Below, in pieces: positions 45,429 through 57,099 of a stretch of DNA of 64,000 bases (position 1 is the stretch's first letter; every line of letters starts with the position of its first letter). The notes under the pieces are model-generated. The model did not search any database. It was not told the DNA's origin and saw nothing but the letters and a program-made list of their open reading frames with translations. A program made the position numbers and the translations under genes. The stretch comes from Craterostigma plantagineum (lineage: Eukaryota > Streptophyta > Magnoliopsida > Lamiales > Linderniaceae), in contig JAPQWV010000002.1 in assembly GCA_027422505.1 (NCBI GenBank), positions 23,600,501 through 23,664,500 of the forward strand, given 5' to 3'.

Positions 45429-48363
45429 TGTAACATCCATAAATTTTGAATTCGGGGATAGGATGTAAATAATAGTGTGAGTCTTCGGAATTGAGAATTG
45501 ATATTCAAACGGCCCAAAATAATATTCGAACCAAATGGTATTTGGCCCAACTCGACAATAATTTAGACCCAGTTATATTAGAACCCAACTTAATTAGTTG
45601 AAGGCCCAAATAGAATTAGCTAAATAACAAATGAAAGGCCCAAAATATAAAATGATGATTAGGTAGGTTGCTCCACCCATGAAGAAAAGTACAAAAATAA
45701 GCAAAATAGGTTAGCTAACTTCAAGGAAAGTTACGTCAACACCATGCCATGCCCCATCCCTTAGTGCTTTTAATAATACCATCCAACATCTCAAAATATG
45801 AAGAAAATATCCATTTGGGACGTGAGGAAAAAGGAGAAGGAGCAACGAAGGGAAGAACAGAAGAGCTAAATGAAGTCTCAAGCCAAGAACGAGCTCAACC
45901 CTATCAACCTAATCAATCGTAGCTTAGGAAGAGAGGAAAAAGAAGAAAGACACAAGAGGAAGAAACGAAGAAGACGAGCTTGAGCAAGGGTCTTCGACCA
46001 CATCATCACCCAAAAACCATTTCAACTAAGCTTAGGAAGTGAGGTAGGTGGATTTCTTCACCTACAAGACATAAATAGGTTCAAAGTTTCGAAATTTGGT
46101 GTTATGGCCATTCAAGTTTCGAAATAATGAACCTTGGTCTGTGATTTTGATATTTATTATATGATTAGTATTAAGTGTAATTTGGGGATGAATGGTAGAT
46201 AATCGACCTTGTTGCGAAATTATGTGTTTAATATTGTGTGTTAGGTTTGGAACCCAATATATGGGTTTATGTTCGATTTTTACACGTTCTACTTGTTATG
46301 AGATTATTCGGTTGGTATTGAATTAGTGTAGAGTAATTTCGAGAAAATTGGGTTTGAGCTTGAATATTAGACTACAGGTGTTTAACGAGTAAAATTGGAA
46401 GTTTTAAGTAGGGTAGGGACCATTAGTTCACGGGTTGGGGTAGTTCGCGAATTTGGAGATACATTTCGGGTTGAAAACTAGTTTCGCGGGCTAGAGACCT
46501 TAGCGAACTGTGCGTGAGAGCAGGCTGAAAATCTGGTTCATGGGTTGCGGGACATCACGAATTGGGGAAAAAGATTTCGGGTCGCTAAATGTTCTCGCGG
46601 ACTTGGGGTTCACGTCCGAAAATTGGTTGGTGCTAGGTGTTATGTTTGAACTCAATATGTGGGTTGTTAATATACATGTGTTGCATCCTTTATATGCTTA
46701 GGTGAAATTTCTCACCCATAATACGTAACCTTACGTGCTTAGTTATATTAATGTTACTTTGATGTCTTATGTGAGTGTGGAATATTTCTATGAGGCTTTC
46801 GAAAGAATTATGAGATTTGCGTGATTTTAGTGTGTGCTTGAGGTGAATTTCATGAACTGACGTGAACTATGTGGTTATATAAATGCTCAACATGTCATAT
46901 GTGATTTAATTATAATTCTCGGACGTGTTGGAGCTGACTCCTGAAAATTATAAAGCGTAAAAATAGGTTTAAGGGAGTTTCGAATGTGCTTATAAGGATT
47001 TGGTATTAGAACTTCATGTATTGAGCAACTAGGGTAGCTTATACACTTTTATGTAGTTTGGATCAAATTTGGATAGCTTAAATACTAGTATGTGGCGTAT
47101 GAGTATATTTATAGTATTTCAAATAAGATCAAGAAAGTGTTTACTATTGAAACCCTTGGATATTTATAGTAGATAGACAAATAGGGTTGAAGAAAATCTC
47201 GTGTCTATTGCTGTTATTGGGACATAGTGAACTTTTGGGCAGCTCATTATTCATAGGAATTTGAATGGTTTTTGGATAGAAATTAGTTCACGGGCCGTGA
47301 AATAAGTTCACGGGCCGTGGAAGTTTCGTTGAGTTAAGTTTCGGCCGATAATGAGAATTGTCGAATTTAGAGGATTATTTCCAGGGAAATTAGGGAATAT
47401 TTATTAGAAAATCTTGAGGAATTACTGTTAGTAAATTAGGATGTGAATGTAAATATTTCGATGAAAATATTTATTCATTTATGGAATGTTGCATTCTTAT
47501 TTGCACTACATAGCATGTGCACGACATGTCGATGTGAGAGAGGTTGATCGTGATGGCACGGTGACACCTTAAGGTGTCGGTGCGAGGTGCATGTGGGTAG
47601 ATGTGACCGATTTTGGTCGTCGACTCGGAGTCGAGTTGAGGTTGGTACTATTGCACTTGACGGTTGGTGTCGTCGAGACGGGTGGTTGGTGCCGCCCGGC
47701 TTTATTTGACCGGTTGGTGTCGGTATGATCAGTGGTTGGTGCCACTGATAACGGTTGGTGCCGTCGGGATAGGTGGTTGGTGCCGCCTAGCTTTATATGA
47801 CCGGTTGGTGCCGGTATGCTTAGTGGTGGGTGCCGCTGATGACGGTTGAGATGAGTGGTTGGTGCCGCTCGGACTCTACGGTTGGTGCCGTAGGTTCATT
47901 TTATGAGGTGCATAGTCCGACCTAGGGCCCTAATATTGAGATAGGGTAGACTGTGGGAACGAGCGTGCATTGCACCTTATCATGTGGTGAGGTGTCGGGA
48001 TCGGGATTGAGAGCACGCTGCATTTGCATGAATTCACCTACTGAGCGTATCGCTCAGGCCTTTATGTGTTGTAGGTATGGATGAGTTCGGCGTCAATAGA
48101 CGTTGCGACTAAGGCGGGCTGGCGGCGGTGACTCCACGGGCTTTTGAGGGCGGGACGGTACATGGATGCGACCTGTGGAGCGGCTTTAGGATTTTGAACG
48201 TTTTATAATTTTGGGGGCTACGGTCTGTGTATAGCGATGATGAAGTAGATGAAATTAGTTGTAATATATTTTATTTTCGAAATGTTTTTGCAAAATGGGC
48301 TTTCCGCGGCTTTCGTTGCGGAAATCCGCCAAATATCGTAATTAGAAAAGTAGGGTCGTTACA
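45429..48363 (+). repeat. 5' LTR of the second gypsy element
   Basis: 2935 bp. It contains repeated TTCACGGG/TTCGCGGG words (46426-46620 and 47287-47325), a perfect palindrome GACACCTTAAGGTGTC (47563-47578), the TTGGTG hairpin array (47659-47893) and a CTGAGCG/CGCTCAG hairpin near 48043. Confidence 0.93.
47659..47893 (+). repeat. Array of about ten TTGGTG-loop hairpins in the 5' LTR
   Basis: Successive units have a TTGGTG loop closed by different complementary arms: 47659-47674, 47679-47698, 47709-47724, 47728-47749 (ATCAGTGG/CCACTGAT, 8 bp perfect), 47751-47764, 47770-47789, 47800-47815 (ACCGG/CCGGT), 47822-47837 (loop TGGGTG), 47853-47870 (GAGTGG/CCGCTC) and 47876-47893 (CTACGG/CCGTAG). 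Non-Watson-Crick positions are mostly G-T, which suits RNA folding. Confidence 0.85.
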
Positions 48364-48365
48364 GG

Positions 48366-48377
48366 TGGTATCAGAGC
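48366..48377 (+). other. Primer binding site, second gypsy element
   Basis: TGGTATCAGAGC, initiator Met tRNA, two bases after the LTR. Confidence 0.95.
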
Positions 48378-50942
48378 TTCGGCTCTAGATTCTGAAGACT
48401 GTCCATGTACCGCCGCTCAAAAGCCTGGAGAACCAGCCTGGTCTGTAAGTTCGATACTTGATTTATGTGATTGTGGGTTATTATGCTTTGATACGACTAT
48501 GTGACCTATGCGGAATTTCGGGTATAGAGTGGAGCCACATTAACGCAAACTTCGAGTATATGTTGGTATGAACTATTAGTAGCAAAAACTAGGGCATAGG
48601 GCATTAATTTCGGGCCTTGAAGGTTTGAGAGTAATTTCATTTCGGGGAGCTTATTTAAAATTTCAGCGAGGAGAATTTCGGATATGTCAAAAAAAAAATT
48701 TGTTCGCCGAACTTAGTAAATTTTATAGTATTTACCCTGACTTAATTCTCCAATGTGCGTCGATTAGAAATAGAGTTGAGATTATTACTGGAATACTAAA
48801 AGATAGTGATGGTAGAGATAGTACGTTAACCCAAGTACAACGAATGGGCGAGAGCTATCGTGTGCTTGAGATTTGGGCTGCGGGTGACAAGGCGCACCAG
48901 ATCAATGAATGTTCCGCGCCTAAAGTTGGGGCCGCGACTCGGATACCTCAGGACAATTATTACCAAGAATATACGGGAAACGCGGATGGAATTCGAGTGC
49001 ACGCTTCCTCGTGCATATTATTCAAGCGAACCTTGAGTGCACAACGGAAGCGTGGTAAGAATGGAAATAAGTAAACCTAGAGAAAGTAGAAACATGGGCG
49101 AGCCTAGGCATAGATATCAGATGATCTTAGAAACGGGACGACACGTTTAAAAATTTTCGTGTCGCCAAGATTTTGTGCTAAAGGTAGGAATATCTCCTAC
49201 CTCCCCCTTCTATAGAGGTGTAGTGATTTCCGTATGGGGATCCAACACGAACCAAATCAGTGTTAGAAGGATGCTCTATTACTATTTAATAGAGTAACTT
49301 GAGTATCGATCTAAACCATAATCTTGATCGATAGACTTTCAAAATATGAAGCCGCAGCTGATTCCCATATGAAAGATCACAAGCTTCAATTACCGAGATG
49401 AGAAATATCTGTCTTACGGGTAAAATCAGCCAAAAATAGAGTCTTCCAACCTCTGATCTAAAGATTCAATAACTTTTGAAGATAAGTTAAGAATCTTTTC
49501 TCGCGTATGTGGTTAGCCGGAGGAATTTCCTCAGTTCTAACTGAACCGGTGCCAGTAACTGTTCAAAGCGCCGACGTATTCTCCGATAATATTTCATGAT
49601 CACCCACTAATCGATACACGGAAAAAAAAAACTCCTTTAGTAGATAATCTTTCTTTCTGGAATATACGATGGAACCACACTTCTTACAATACAATACTCT
49701 AAACCATATACCGCCGAATGTTGCAATCTTTCTGTTCATCTTGCTACCCGTACATGATCAGTATTAGGATGGTGCAGCGAAAATGGGGTGGATGCTCGGG
49801 ATTTCCGATCTTGCCTGAATCAGAAATAAAGCTATTCTCGTTAGCTAAACCACAAGACGATGCAGATCCGACCAATCTAGGCGATCTTTACATGCTCTAT
49901 CAAGAAGCAACTATCTAAACCTAAGACAACGAGAAAGATCTTACATTAACTCTTATAACCCTGCCTCCCTACTTTCTACTTCGATGGAAAGTCCTTCTTT
50001 GAGCTAAACATTCCCTTCCAGATTTTCAGAAATGGAAATTGGTCTAATCTTTTAAGGGGGGAATAAGTAGGTTATTAACTACCCATAAGTTTCCTTTTTC
50101 TATGTTGAAATTTAAATAAGATAAACTATGACCAGCCATCGATAAATGGTTCCTCTCCAATAGTCATAAGTTAGGAGGTATTTATGTACCCTAATAGTAA
50201 GTCGACCGGTGGACAAGGAAGGATTGCCGTTGACCGTCACAAGGTTATGGAACGCCGTACGAAATAAAAGAACAATAGATTAGCTACGCAATTAGTAACG
50301 ACAAATAGGACGACTGTTAAGATTCAGGACATACCCTTAGGAGCTTGTAGAAATCATAGATGAAACCTTACATGCCGGGAGAATGACAAGTGCAGAATAA
50401 ATCAAGCGGAGATACCGTTTTCTTGAGCAACTCGACTTATGATGGCCTTGCCGCTTTGACCTTCCGTACGTGCCATTCGATTCTCACCCTAGAACAACCG
50501 AGGATTCTGAATGCAAGAATCTTACTTGCCTTAGGATGGTCTTTGGGATTTCCCATTATCCAGAAAAGTCGTAGAAAGAATAGTGCTAACCCAAATCATC
50601 ACCATTGATTTAGAATTCAGTGTCCTATCTTCCTCTATCTTCGAAGGTCACTCAAATTTCCATACTGAATCTCTATCGCCTAGGAAAAGATGACCCTTAG
50701 TCTGAGATCAACAAATTCGAGCATTTGTTCTCAAATCAAAATTTCAGAACTTGAAAGAATTATTCCAACTTCATGAGAATTCGTTCTTTCCATTCCACCA
50801 GTAAGGATTACTTTTAAGGACAATCAATTGGTTATTCATCATCGCCTGGTCAACCCAATTCCCTACCAATCATCACCCGGAATGATCACAGACGACTTAA
50901 AATTTCGAGGACGAAATTTCTGTAAGGGGGGGGGGGGGAGGA
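48378..50942 (+). other. Interior of the second gypsy element, no recognisable genes
   Basis: The leader at 48402-48429 resembles that of the first gypsy element. An ORF at 48625-49074 (149 codons) and shorter ones have no gag or pol motifs that I can identify. The interior ends with a G-run polypurine tract. Confidence 0.6.
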
Positions 50943-53875
50943 TGTAACATCCGTAAATTTTAAATTCGGGGTTAGGATGTAAATAATAGTGTGAGTCTTC
51001 GGAATTGAGAATTGATATTCAAACGGCCCAAAATAATATTCGAACCAAATGGTATTTGGCCCAACTCAACAATAATTTAGACCCAGTTATATTAGAACCC
51101 AACTTAATTAGTTGACGGCCCAAATAGAATTAGCTAAATAACAAATGAAAGGCCCAAATATAAAATGATGATTAGGTAGGTTGCTCCACCCACGAAGAAA
51201 AGTACAAAAATAAGCAAAATAGGTTACCTAACTTCAAGGAAAGTTACGTCAACACCATGCCATGCCCCAACCCTTAGTGCTTTTAATAATACTATCCAAC
51301 ATCTCAAAATATGAAGAAAATATCCATTTGGGACGTGAGGAAAAAGGAAAAGGAGCAACGAAGGGAAGAACAGAAGAGCTAAATGAAGTCTCAAGCCAAC
51401 GAGCTCAACCCTATCAACCTAATCAATCGTAGCTTAGGAAGAGAGGAAAAAGAAGAAAGACACAAGAGGAAGAAACGAAGAAGACGAGCTTGAGCAAGGG
51501 TCTTCGACCACATCATCACCCAAAAACCATTTCAAACTAAGCTTAGGAAGTGAGGTAGGTGGATTTCTTCACCTACAAGACATAAATAGGTTCAAAGTTT
51601 CGAAATTTGGTGTTATGGCCATTCAAGTTTCGAAATAATGAACCTTGGTCTTTGTGATTTTGATATTTATTATATGATTAGTATTAAGTGTAATTTGGGG
51701 ATGGTTCGGAAATGGTAGATAATCGACCTTGTTGCGAAATTATGTGTTTAATATTGTGTGTTAGGTTTGGAACCCAATATATGGGTTTATGTTCGATTTT
51801 TACACGTTCTACTTGTTATGAGATTATTCGGTTGGTATTGAATTAGTGAAGAGTAATTTCGAGAAATTTGGGTTTGAGCTTGAATATTAGACTATAGGTG
51901 TTTAACGAGTAAAATTGGAAGTTTTAAGTAGGTTAGGGACCATTAGTTCACGGGTTGGGGTAGTTCGCGAATTTGGAGATACATTTCGGGTTGAAAACTA
52001 GTTTCACGGGCTAGAGACCTTAGCGAACTGTGCGTGAGAGCAGGCTGAAAATCTGGTTCATGGGTTGCGGGACATCACGAATTGGGGAAAAAGATTTCGG
52101 GTCGCTAAATGTTCTCGCGGACTTGGGGTTCACGTCCGAAAATTGGTTGGTGCTAGGTGTTATGTTTGAACTCAATATATGGGTTGTTAATATACATGTG
52201 TTGCATGCTTTATATGCTTAGGTGAAATTTCTCACCCATAATACGTAACCTTACGTGCTTAGTTATATTAATGTTGCTTTGATGTCTTATGTGAGTGTGG
52301 AATATTTCTATGAGGCTTTCGAAAGAATTATGAGATTTGCGTGATTTTAGTGTGTGCTTGAGGTTAATTTCATGAACTGACGTGAACTATGTGGTTATAT
52401 AAATGCTCAACATGTCATATGTGATTTAATTATAATTCTCGGACGTGTTGGAGCTGACTCCTGAAAATTATAAAGCGTAAAAATAGGTTTAAGGGAGTTT
52501 CGAATGTGCTTATAAGGATTTGGTATTAGAACTTCATGTATTGAGCAACTAGGGTAGCTTATACACTTTTATGTAGTTTGGATCAAATTTGGGTAGCTTA
52601 AATACTAGTATGTGGCGTATGAGTATATTTATAGTATTTCAAATAAGATCAACAAAGTGTTTACTATTGAAACCCTTGGATATTTATAGTAGATAGACAA
52701 ATAGGGTTGAAGAAAATCTCGTGTCTATTGCTGTTATTGGAACATAGTGAACTTTTGGGCAGCTCATTATTCATAGGAATTTGAATGGTTTTTGGGTAGA
52801 AATTAGTTCACGGGCTGTGAAATAAGTTCACGGGCCATAGAAGTTTCGTTGAGTTAAGTTTCGGCCGATAATGAGAATTGTCGAATTTAGAGGATTATTT
52901 CCAGGGAAATTAGGGAATATTTATTAGAAAATCTTGAGGAATTACTGTTAGTAAATTAGGATGTGAATGTAAATATTTCAATGAAAATATTTATTCATTT
53001 ATTGAATGTTACATTCTTATTTGCACTACATAGCATGTGCACGACATGTCGATGTGAGAGAGGTTGATCGTAATGGCACGGTGACACCTTAAGGTGTCGG
53101 CGCGAGGCGCATGTGGGTAGATGTGACCGATTTTGGTCGTCGACTCGGAGTCGAGTTGAGGTTGGTACTATTGTACTTGACGGTTGGTGTCGTCGAGACG
53201 GGTGGTTGGTGCCGCCCGGCTTTATGTGACCCGTTGGTGCCGGTATGATCAGTGGTTGGTGCCACTGATGACGGTTGGAGATAGGTGGTTGGTGCCGCCT
53301 AGCTTTATATGACCGGTTGGTGCCGGTATGCTCAGTGGTGGGTGCCGCTGATGACGGTTGAGATGAGTGGTTGGTGCCGCTCGGACTCTACGGTTGGTGC
53401 CGTAGGTTCATTTTATGGGGTGCATAGTCCGACCTAGGGCCCTAATATTGAGATAGGGTAGACTGTGGGAACGAGTTTGCATTGCACCTTATCATGTGGT
53501 GAGGTGTCGGGATCGAGATTGAGAGTACGCTTCATTTGCATTAATTCACCTGCTGAGTGTATCGCTCAGGCCTTTATGTGTTGTAGGTATGGATGAGTCC
53601 GGCGTCAATAGACGTTGCGACTAAGGCGGGCTGGCGGCGGTGACTCCACGGGCTTTTGCGGGCGGGACGGTACATGGATGCGACCTGTGGAGCGGCTTTA
53701 GGATTTTGAACGTTTTATAATTTTGGGGGCTACGGTCCGTGTATAGCGATGATGAAGTAGATGAAATTAGTTGTAATATATTTTATTTTCGAAATGTTTT
53801 GGCAAAATGGGCTTTCCGCGGCTTTCGTTGCGGAAATCCGCCAAATATCGTAATTAGAAAAGTAAGGTCGTTACA
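50943..53875 (+). repeat. 3' LTR of the second gypsy element
   Basis: 2933 bp, nearly identical to 45429-48363, with small indels (near 51400 and within the hairpin array, where one unit is shortened). The hairpin array lies at 53179-53411. Confidence 0.93.
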
Positions 53876-53940
53876 ATAAGTTAGTATTCTTATCTTCCAT
53901 TCGAGGAAGTTTTCTCTACTGAACATTGGCAGCTTGCTGG

Positions 53941-54206
53941 TAGGGGTAGGGGTGTTCATTAATTGGGTGACCGAATTAACCCGCCCGACCCGTTTCGAAT
54001 TCAGGTCAATTGGTTTTGTCTTTGGGTAAATGGGCGGGTTAAATGGGGAACCCGATTTATTAATTGGGGAATGGTTCGGGTTTTGGGCCAGGTAAAAAAA
54101 TTCGAGGCCCGTCCGAAACCCGAATTAGCCCATGTATAGTATATATACTAATATGATATACTTAAATTAAAATAATACTACTGTGCCTAGGGCATCGAAT
54201 TAGCCC

Positions 54207-54241
<35 letters not shown>

Positions 54242-57047
54242 ATTATTATACGTAAAAGTTAAAATAACACTAACTAGGCCTAGGGCATCGATCCCATTCC
54301 CAGACCATCGTCCATCACCAACATCACACAACAACAACACCATTTCCTTTTTGGCTTGCTGCCACCATCTATCACAACCAACTGAAACCATCACCTATCA
54401 CGGTTTCCTTTTTGGCTTACGTCGAAGAGCAAAGTCGCACCACAGAACGAAGGATGTCAGAACCCGATATTGTGGAGGCGGGGACAAAGACATGGACTTG
54501 GACAGACAACAAAGTGAAATTTCGGTCGAGGAAAATCCAAAGAAAACTCGAGCTTCGAAGAAAATATCGAAGGTATGAGCACATTTCACTTCATTTACGG
54601 GTGAGAGTGGTGAGGAGTAAAGTAAGTGCTGATATTGTGGAAGAGAGTATTTCTTTTCAACTAGAACACATGGAACTAGCACTCTTTTAGGCCATCTGAA
54701 AGTATGTGTTTCATATTCTGGGAATAAATCCGATAATCAAACTCAATTAGCTCTTAGAGATGGGGGAGAGGATGGAAAAGCTGACCAACTAGCAGTTAGG
54801 AAGACACTATCACAGATGACCATTGTGGATGAGCTTCCGTTCAAATTAGTGGATGGAAAAGGGTTTAGGCATTTTGTTAGTGCTTGTGAACCTTCATTTC
54901 AATTTTCTTCTAGGGTGACTGTAGCTAGGGATGTTTACGGTTTTTATTTGAAAGAAAAGAAAAAAGTGATGGCTCAAATTAAAGGAAATATTGGTAAGGT
55001 TTGTTTGACCACGGACACTTGGACGTCTATACAAAAAATTAACTACATGTGTCTTACTGCTCATTTTGGGGATAACAATTGGAAGTTGCAAAAGAAAGTG
55101 CTGAATTTTAAGCCTATATCGAGTCATAGGGGAAACGACATTGGAAGGCAATTGAGTTGTGTTTGGTTGATTGGGGAATTGATAATGTCTTTACTATTAC
55201 TGTCGATAATGCTAGTGCGAATGATGTTGCTGTTGCGTATTTGAGATCACAATTTGAGCGTTATGATAAGTGTATCTTGGGAGAAAAGTGGTTGCATATT
55301 CATTGTGTTGCACATATCATGAATCTAATTGTTCAAGATGGTTTAAGTTCTATTAGGACGTCTTTCGAATGTGTTAGGGCTGCCGTTAAGTATGTCAAAC
55401 AATCTCCACAGCGAATTAAGAAGTTTAAACAATTTGCGGAAATTGAGAAGTGTTCTAGCACCAAGAATCTAGTTCTAGATGTCCCTACAAGGTGGAACTC
55501 CACCTATTTGATGTTGGAAACAGCTCATGTTTATGAAAGGGCGTTCAGAAGATATACTATGGAGCAGTCAGATTTTAGAGATGATTTGTCCGGGTGCAAA
55601 GTGTGGCTGATTGGGAAAAGGTAAGAAAATTGGCTGGTTTTCTTTCTCATTTTTATTAGTTGACTTTGAAGGTTTCAGGGACAAAATATGTGACTGCTCA
55701 TTCTTTCTTAGATGATATCACTTGTATTGATGTGCTTTTGAAGAAGTGTCTCAATGAAAGTGATGATTTTAATCTTGTTGACATGGCTGAATTGATGAAC
55801 GTTAAGTTCGACAAGTATTATGGAAAGATTGACAAATTTAATATGCTTGTCTTTGTTGCCTCCTTGCTTGATCCGAGGAATAAGTTTGCATACATGGAGA
55901 TTATGTTCAGTGATGTTTATGGAAAAATAGAGGGCCCGAGTATGCTTACTTTAGTTAAAGATGCTGTTTATGAGATATTTGCGGATTACGTGAGAATTCA
56001 TGCCCCTCCCATTGTTGCTCCTCTCAATGCATCATTTACACTACATCTTCAACCGCGTCGTTGGGAAAAGAAATTCACCTGTAGCCATGCAACCATCAAA
56101 AGTTTTGAAAGATAAATTTTGGATGGAGATGAAAAGGAGAGAAAAAGAGAGTGGTACGATGGAATCAAAATCTGAATTGGATAAGTATTGAAAAGAGGAA
56201 GTTGAGGAAGAATCTGATGGTTTTGTTATATTGGATTAGTGGAAGGTTAACAGTCCAAGGTTTCCTATTTTATACCTGATGGCTCGAGATGTTTTGGCAA
56301 TTCCAATATCTACCGTTGCTTCTGAATCTGTTTTTAGTACAGGTGGAAGGGTCTTAGATGCATTTAGGAGCTCTTACCTCCTAGGGTGGTTCAAGCACTT
56401 GTTTGTTGCCAAGATTGGTTTGGTTCAAACTCCACCGTGGAAGAAAATGAAGAAAATTGTGATTATCTTCAACAGTTAGAAGAAGGTGATTTAAAAGTTT
56501 GTGTTTTGTCACTTTTTGAATATAGTTTATTTGTTAATGTGATTATCTTTCTTGTTTCTAACAGAATTGGAGGATGGCAAGTTGAAATGAAGATTGGAGA
56601 AGTTTTCTTTCATTCAAGTGGTAAGTAAGTTTTTCAGTTGTTATTGATCTTATAACTCATATTACCTTTGATTTTTGTTATTTATATTGCACTTGTAATA
56701 TTATGCACTTGTAACATTTTGTAGGATGGGAGGATTTTGTTGAAAGTGAAGGATGCTTTTTTCGAATACTGGTGTAGTATGAATGTTTGTTATTATGTAA
56801 TATTGTTCGTGGATTGTGGACATTGAAGACTCCCACATACGAACGATGTTCTTTATAATTGAGTAGCAAGCTTGTTAATTGACTTTTTACATAACCAAAC
56901 CACTTAACCCGAAAACCGACTAACCCGATAACCAAATAGTTAATTGGTTTTGGTTCGCTTTGTGGGTGGTTGTCTCAATTGTCAAAAAACCGAATAACCC
57001 AAACCGAATAATCCGAACACCGAAAATTAACCCACTTGAACACCCCT
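53941..57047 (+). mobile_element. hAT transposon, 3.1 kb, exact 8-bp TSD CTTGCTGG
   Basis: CTTGCTGG lies directly at 53933-53940 and 57048-57055. The right end is TGAACACCCCTA. The left end reads TAGGGGTAGGGGTGTTCA, which is the matching 12-bp inverted repeat preceded by one extra TAGGGG. Subterminal regions carry GGGTTAAT/ACCCGAA-type words. It encodes a decayed Ac-type transposase on the plus strand. Confidence 0.93.
54412..56490 (+). pseudogene. hAT (Ac-type) transposase with stops and frameshifts
   Basis: A BED zinc-finger remnant at about 54570-54705 contains THGTSTLLGHLKVC, with stop codons where CxxC should start. The catalytic RNase H-like core follows: KVCLTTDTWTSIQKINYMCL (first Asp), then after a frameshift near 55155 FTITVDNASANDVAVAYL (second Asp), WLHIHCVAHIMNLIVQDGL, VPTRWNSTYLMLE. 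The C-terminal dimerisation region reads LAIPISTVASESVFSTGGRV, LDAFRSS, ending with a shifted frame. At least four lesions, so it is inactive. Confidence 0.92.
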
Positions 57048-57085
57048 ACTTGCTGGAGGATGCCATGGTGAATATCAAGCAACCC

Positions 57086-57097
57086 GCTCTGATACCA
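57086..57097 (-). other. Primer binding site, outer copia
   Basis: GCTCTGATACCA on the plus strand (initiator Met tRNA), two bases from the LTR edge at 57100. Confidence 0.95.
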
Positions 57098-57099
57098 CT

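Larger units (their letters stand above)
45429..53875 (+). mobile_element. Second Ty3/gypsy-type element, 8447 bp, LARD-like, TSD ATAAG
   Basis: LTRs of about 2.93 kb (45429-48363, 50943-53875) start TGTAACATCC and end GTCGTTACA, with ATAAG at 45424-45428 and 53876-53880. PBS at 48366-48377, polypurine tract at about 50925-50940. The 2.58-kb interior has no recognisable gag or pol domain. Its last bases (AAATTTCGAGGACGAAATTT) match the usual 3' end of Tekay-type pol. LTR ends and the post-PBS leader resemble those of the first gypsy element. Orientation is plus. Confidence 0.93.
53881..57066 (-). pseudogene. N-terminus of the outer copia gag, split by the hAT element
   Basis: On the minus strand, ATG at 57066-57064 begins MASSS. 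Removing the hAT element and one TSD copy gives KLPMFSRENFLEWKIRILTY, which runs to the ATAAG duplication of the second gypsy element and continues as LCAQDYEMIDV at 45428. Only about 60 bp separates the two insertion points. Confidence 0.85.

Noticed and set aside
46510..46701. 63-codon ORF, repeated at 52030-52221
   Set aside because: Located in the second gypsy LTR. Repeated because LTRs are paired.
47659..47893. Hairpin array considered as CRISPR or tRNA-like genes
   Set aside because: The repeated part is only the six-base loop and there are no unique spacers. No cloverleaf or T-loop consensus is found.
48625..49074. 149-codon ORF in the second gypsy interior, considered as gag
   Set aside because: No capsid, zinc-knuckle or protease motif could be seen. 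Kept only as unassigned interior.
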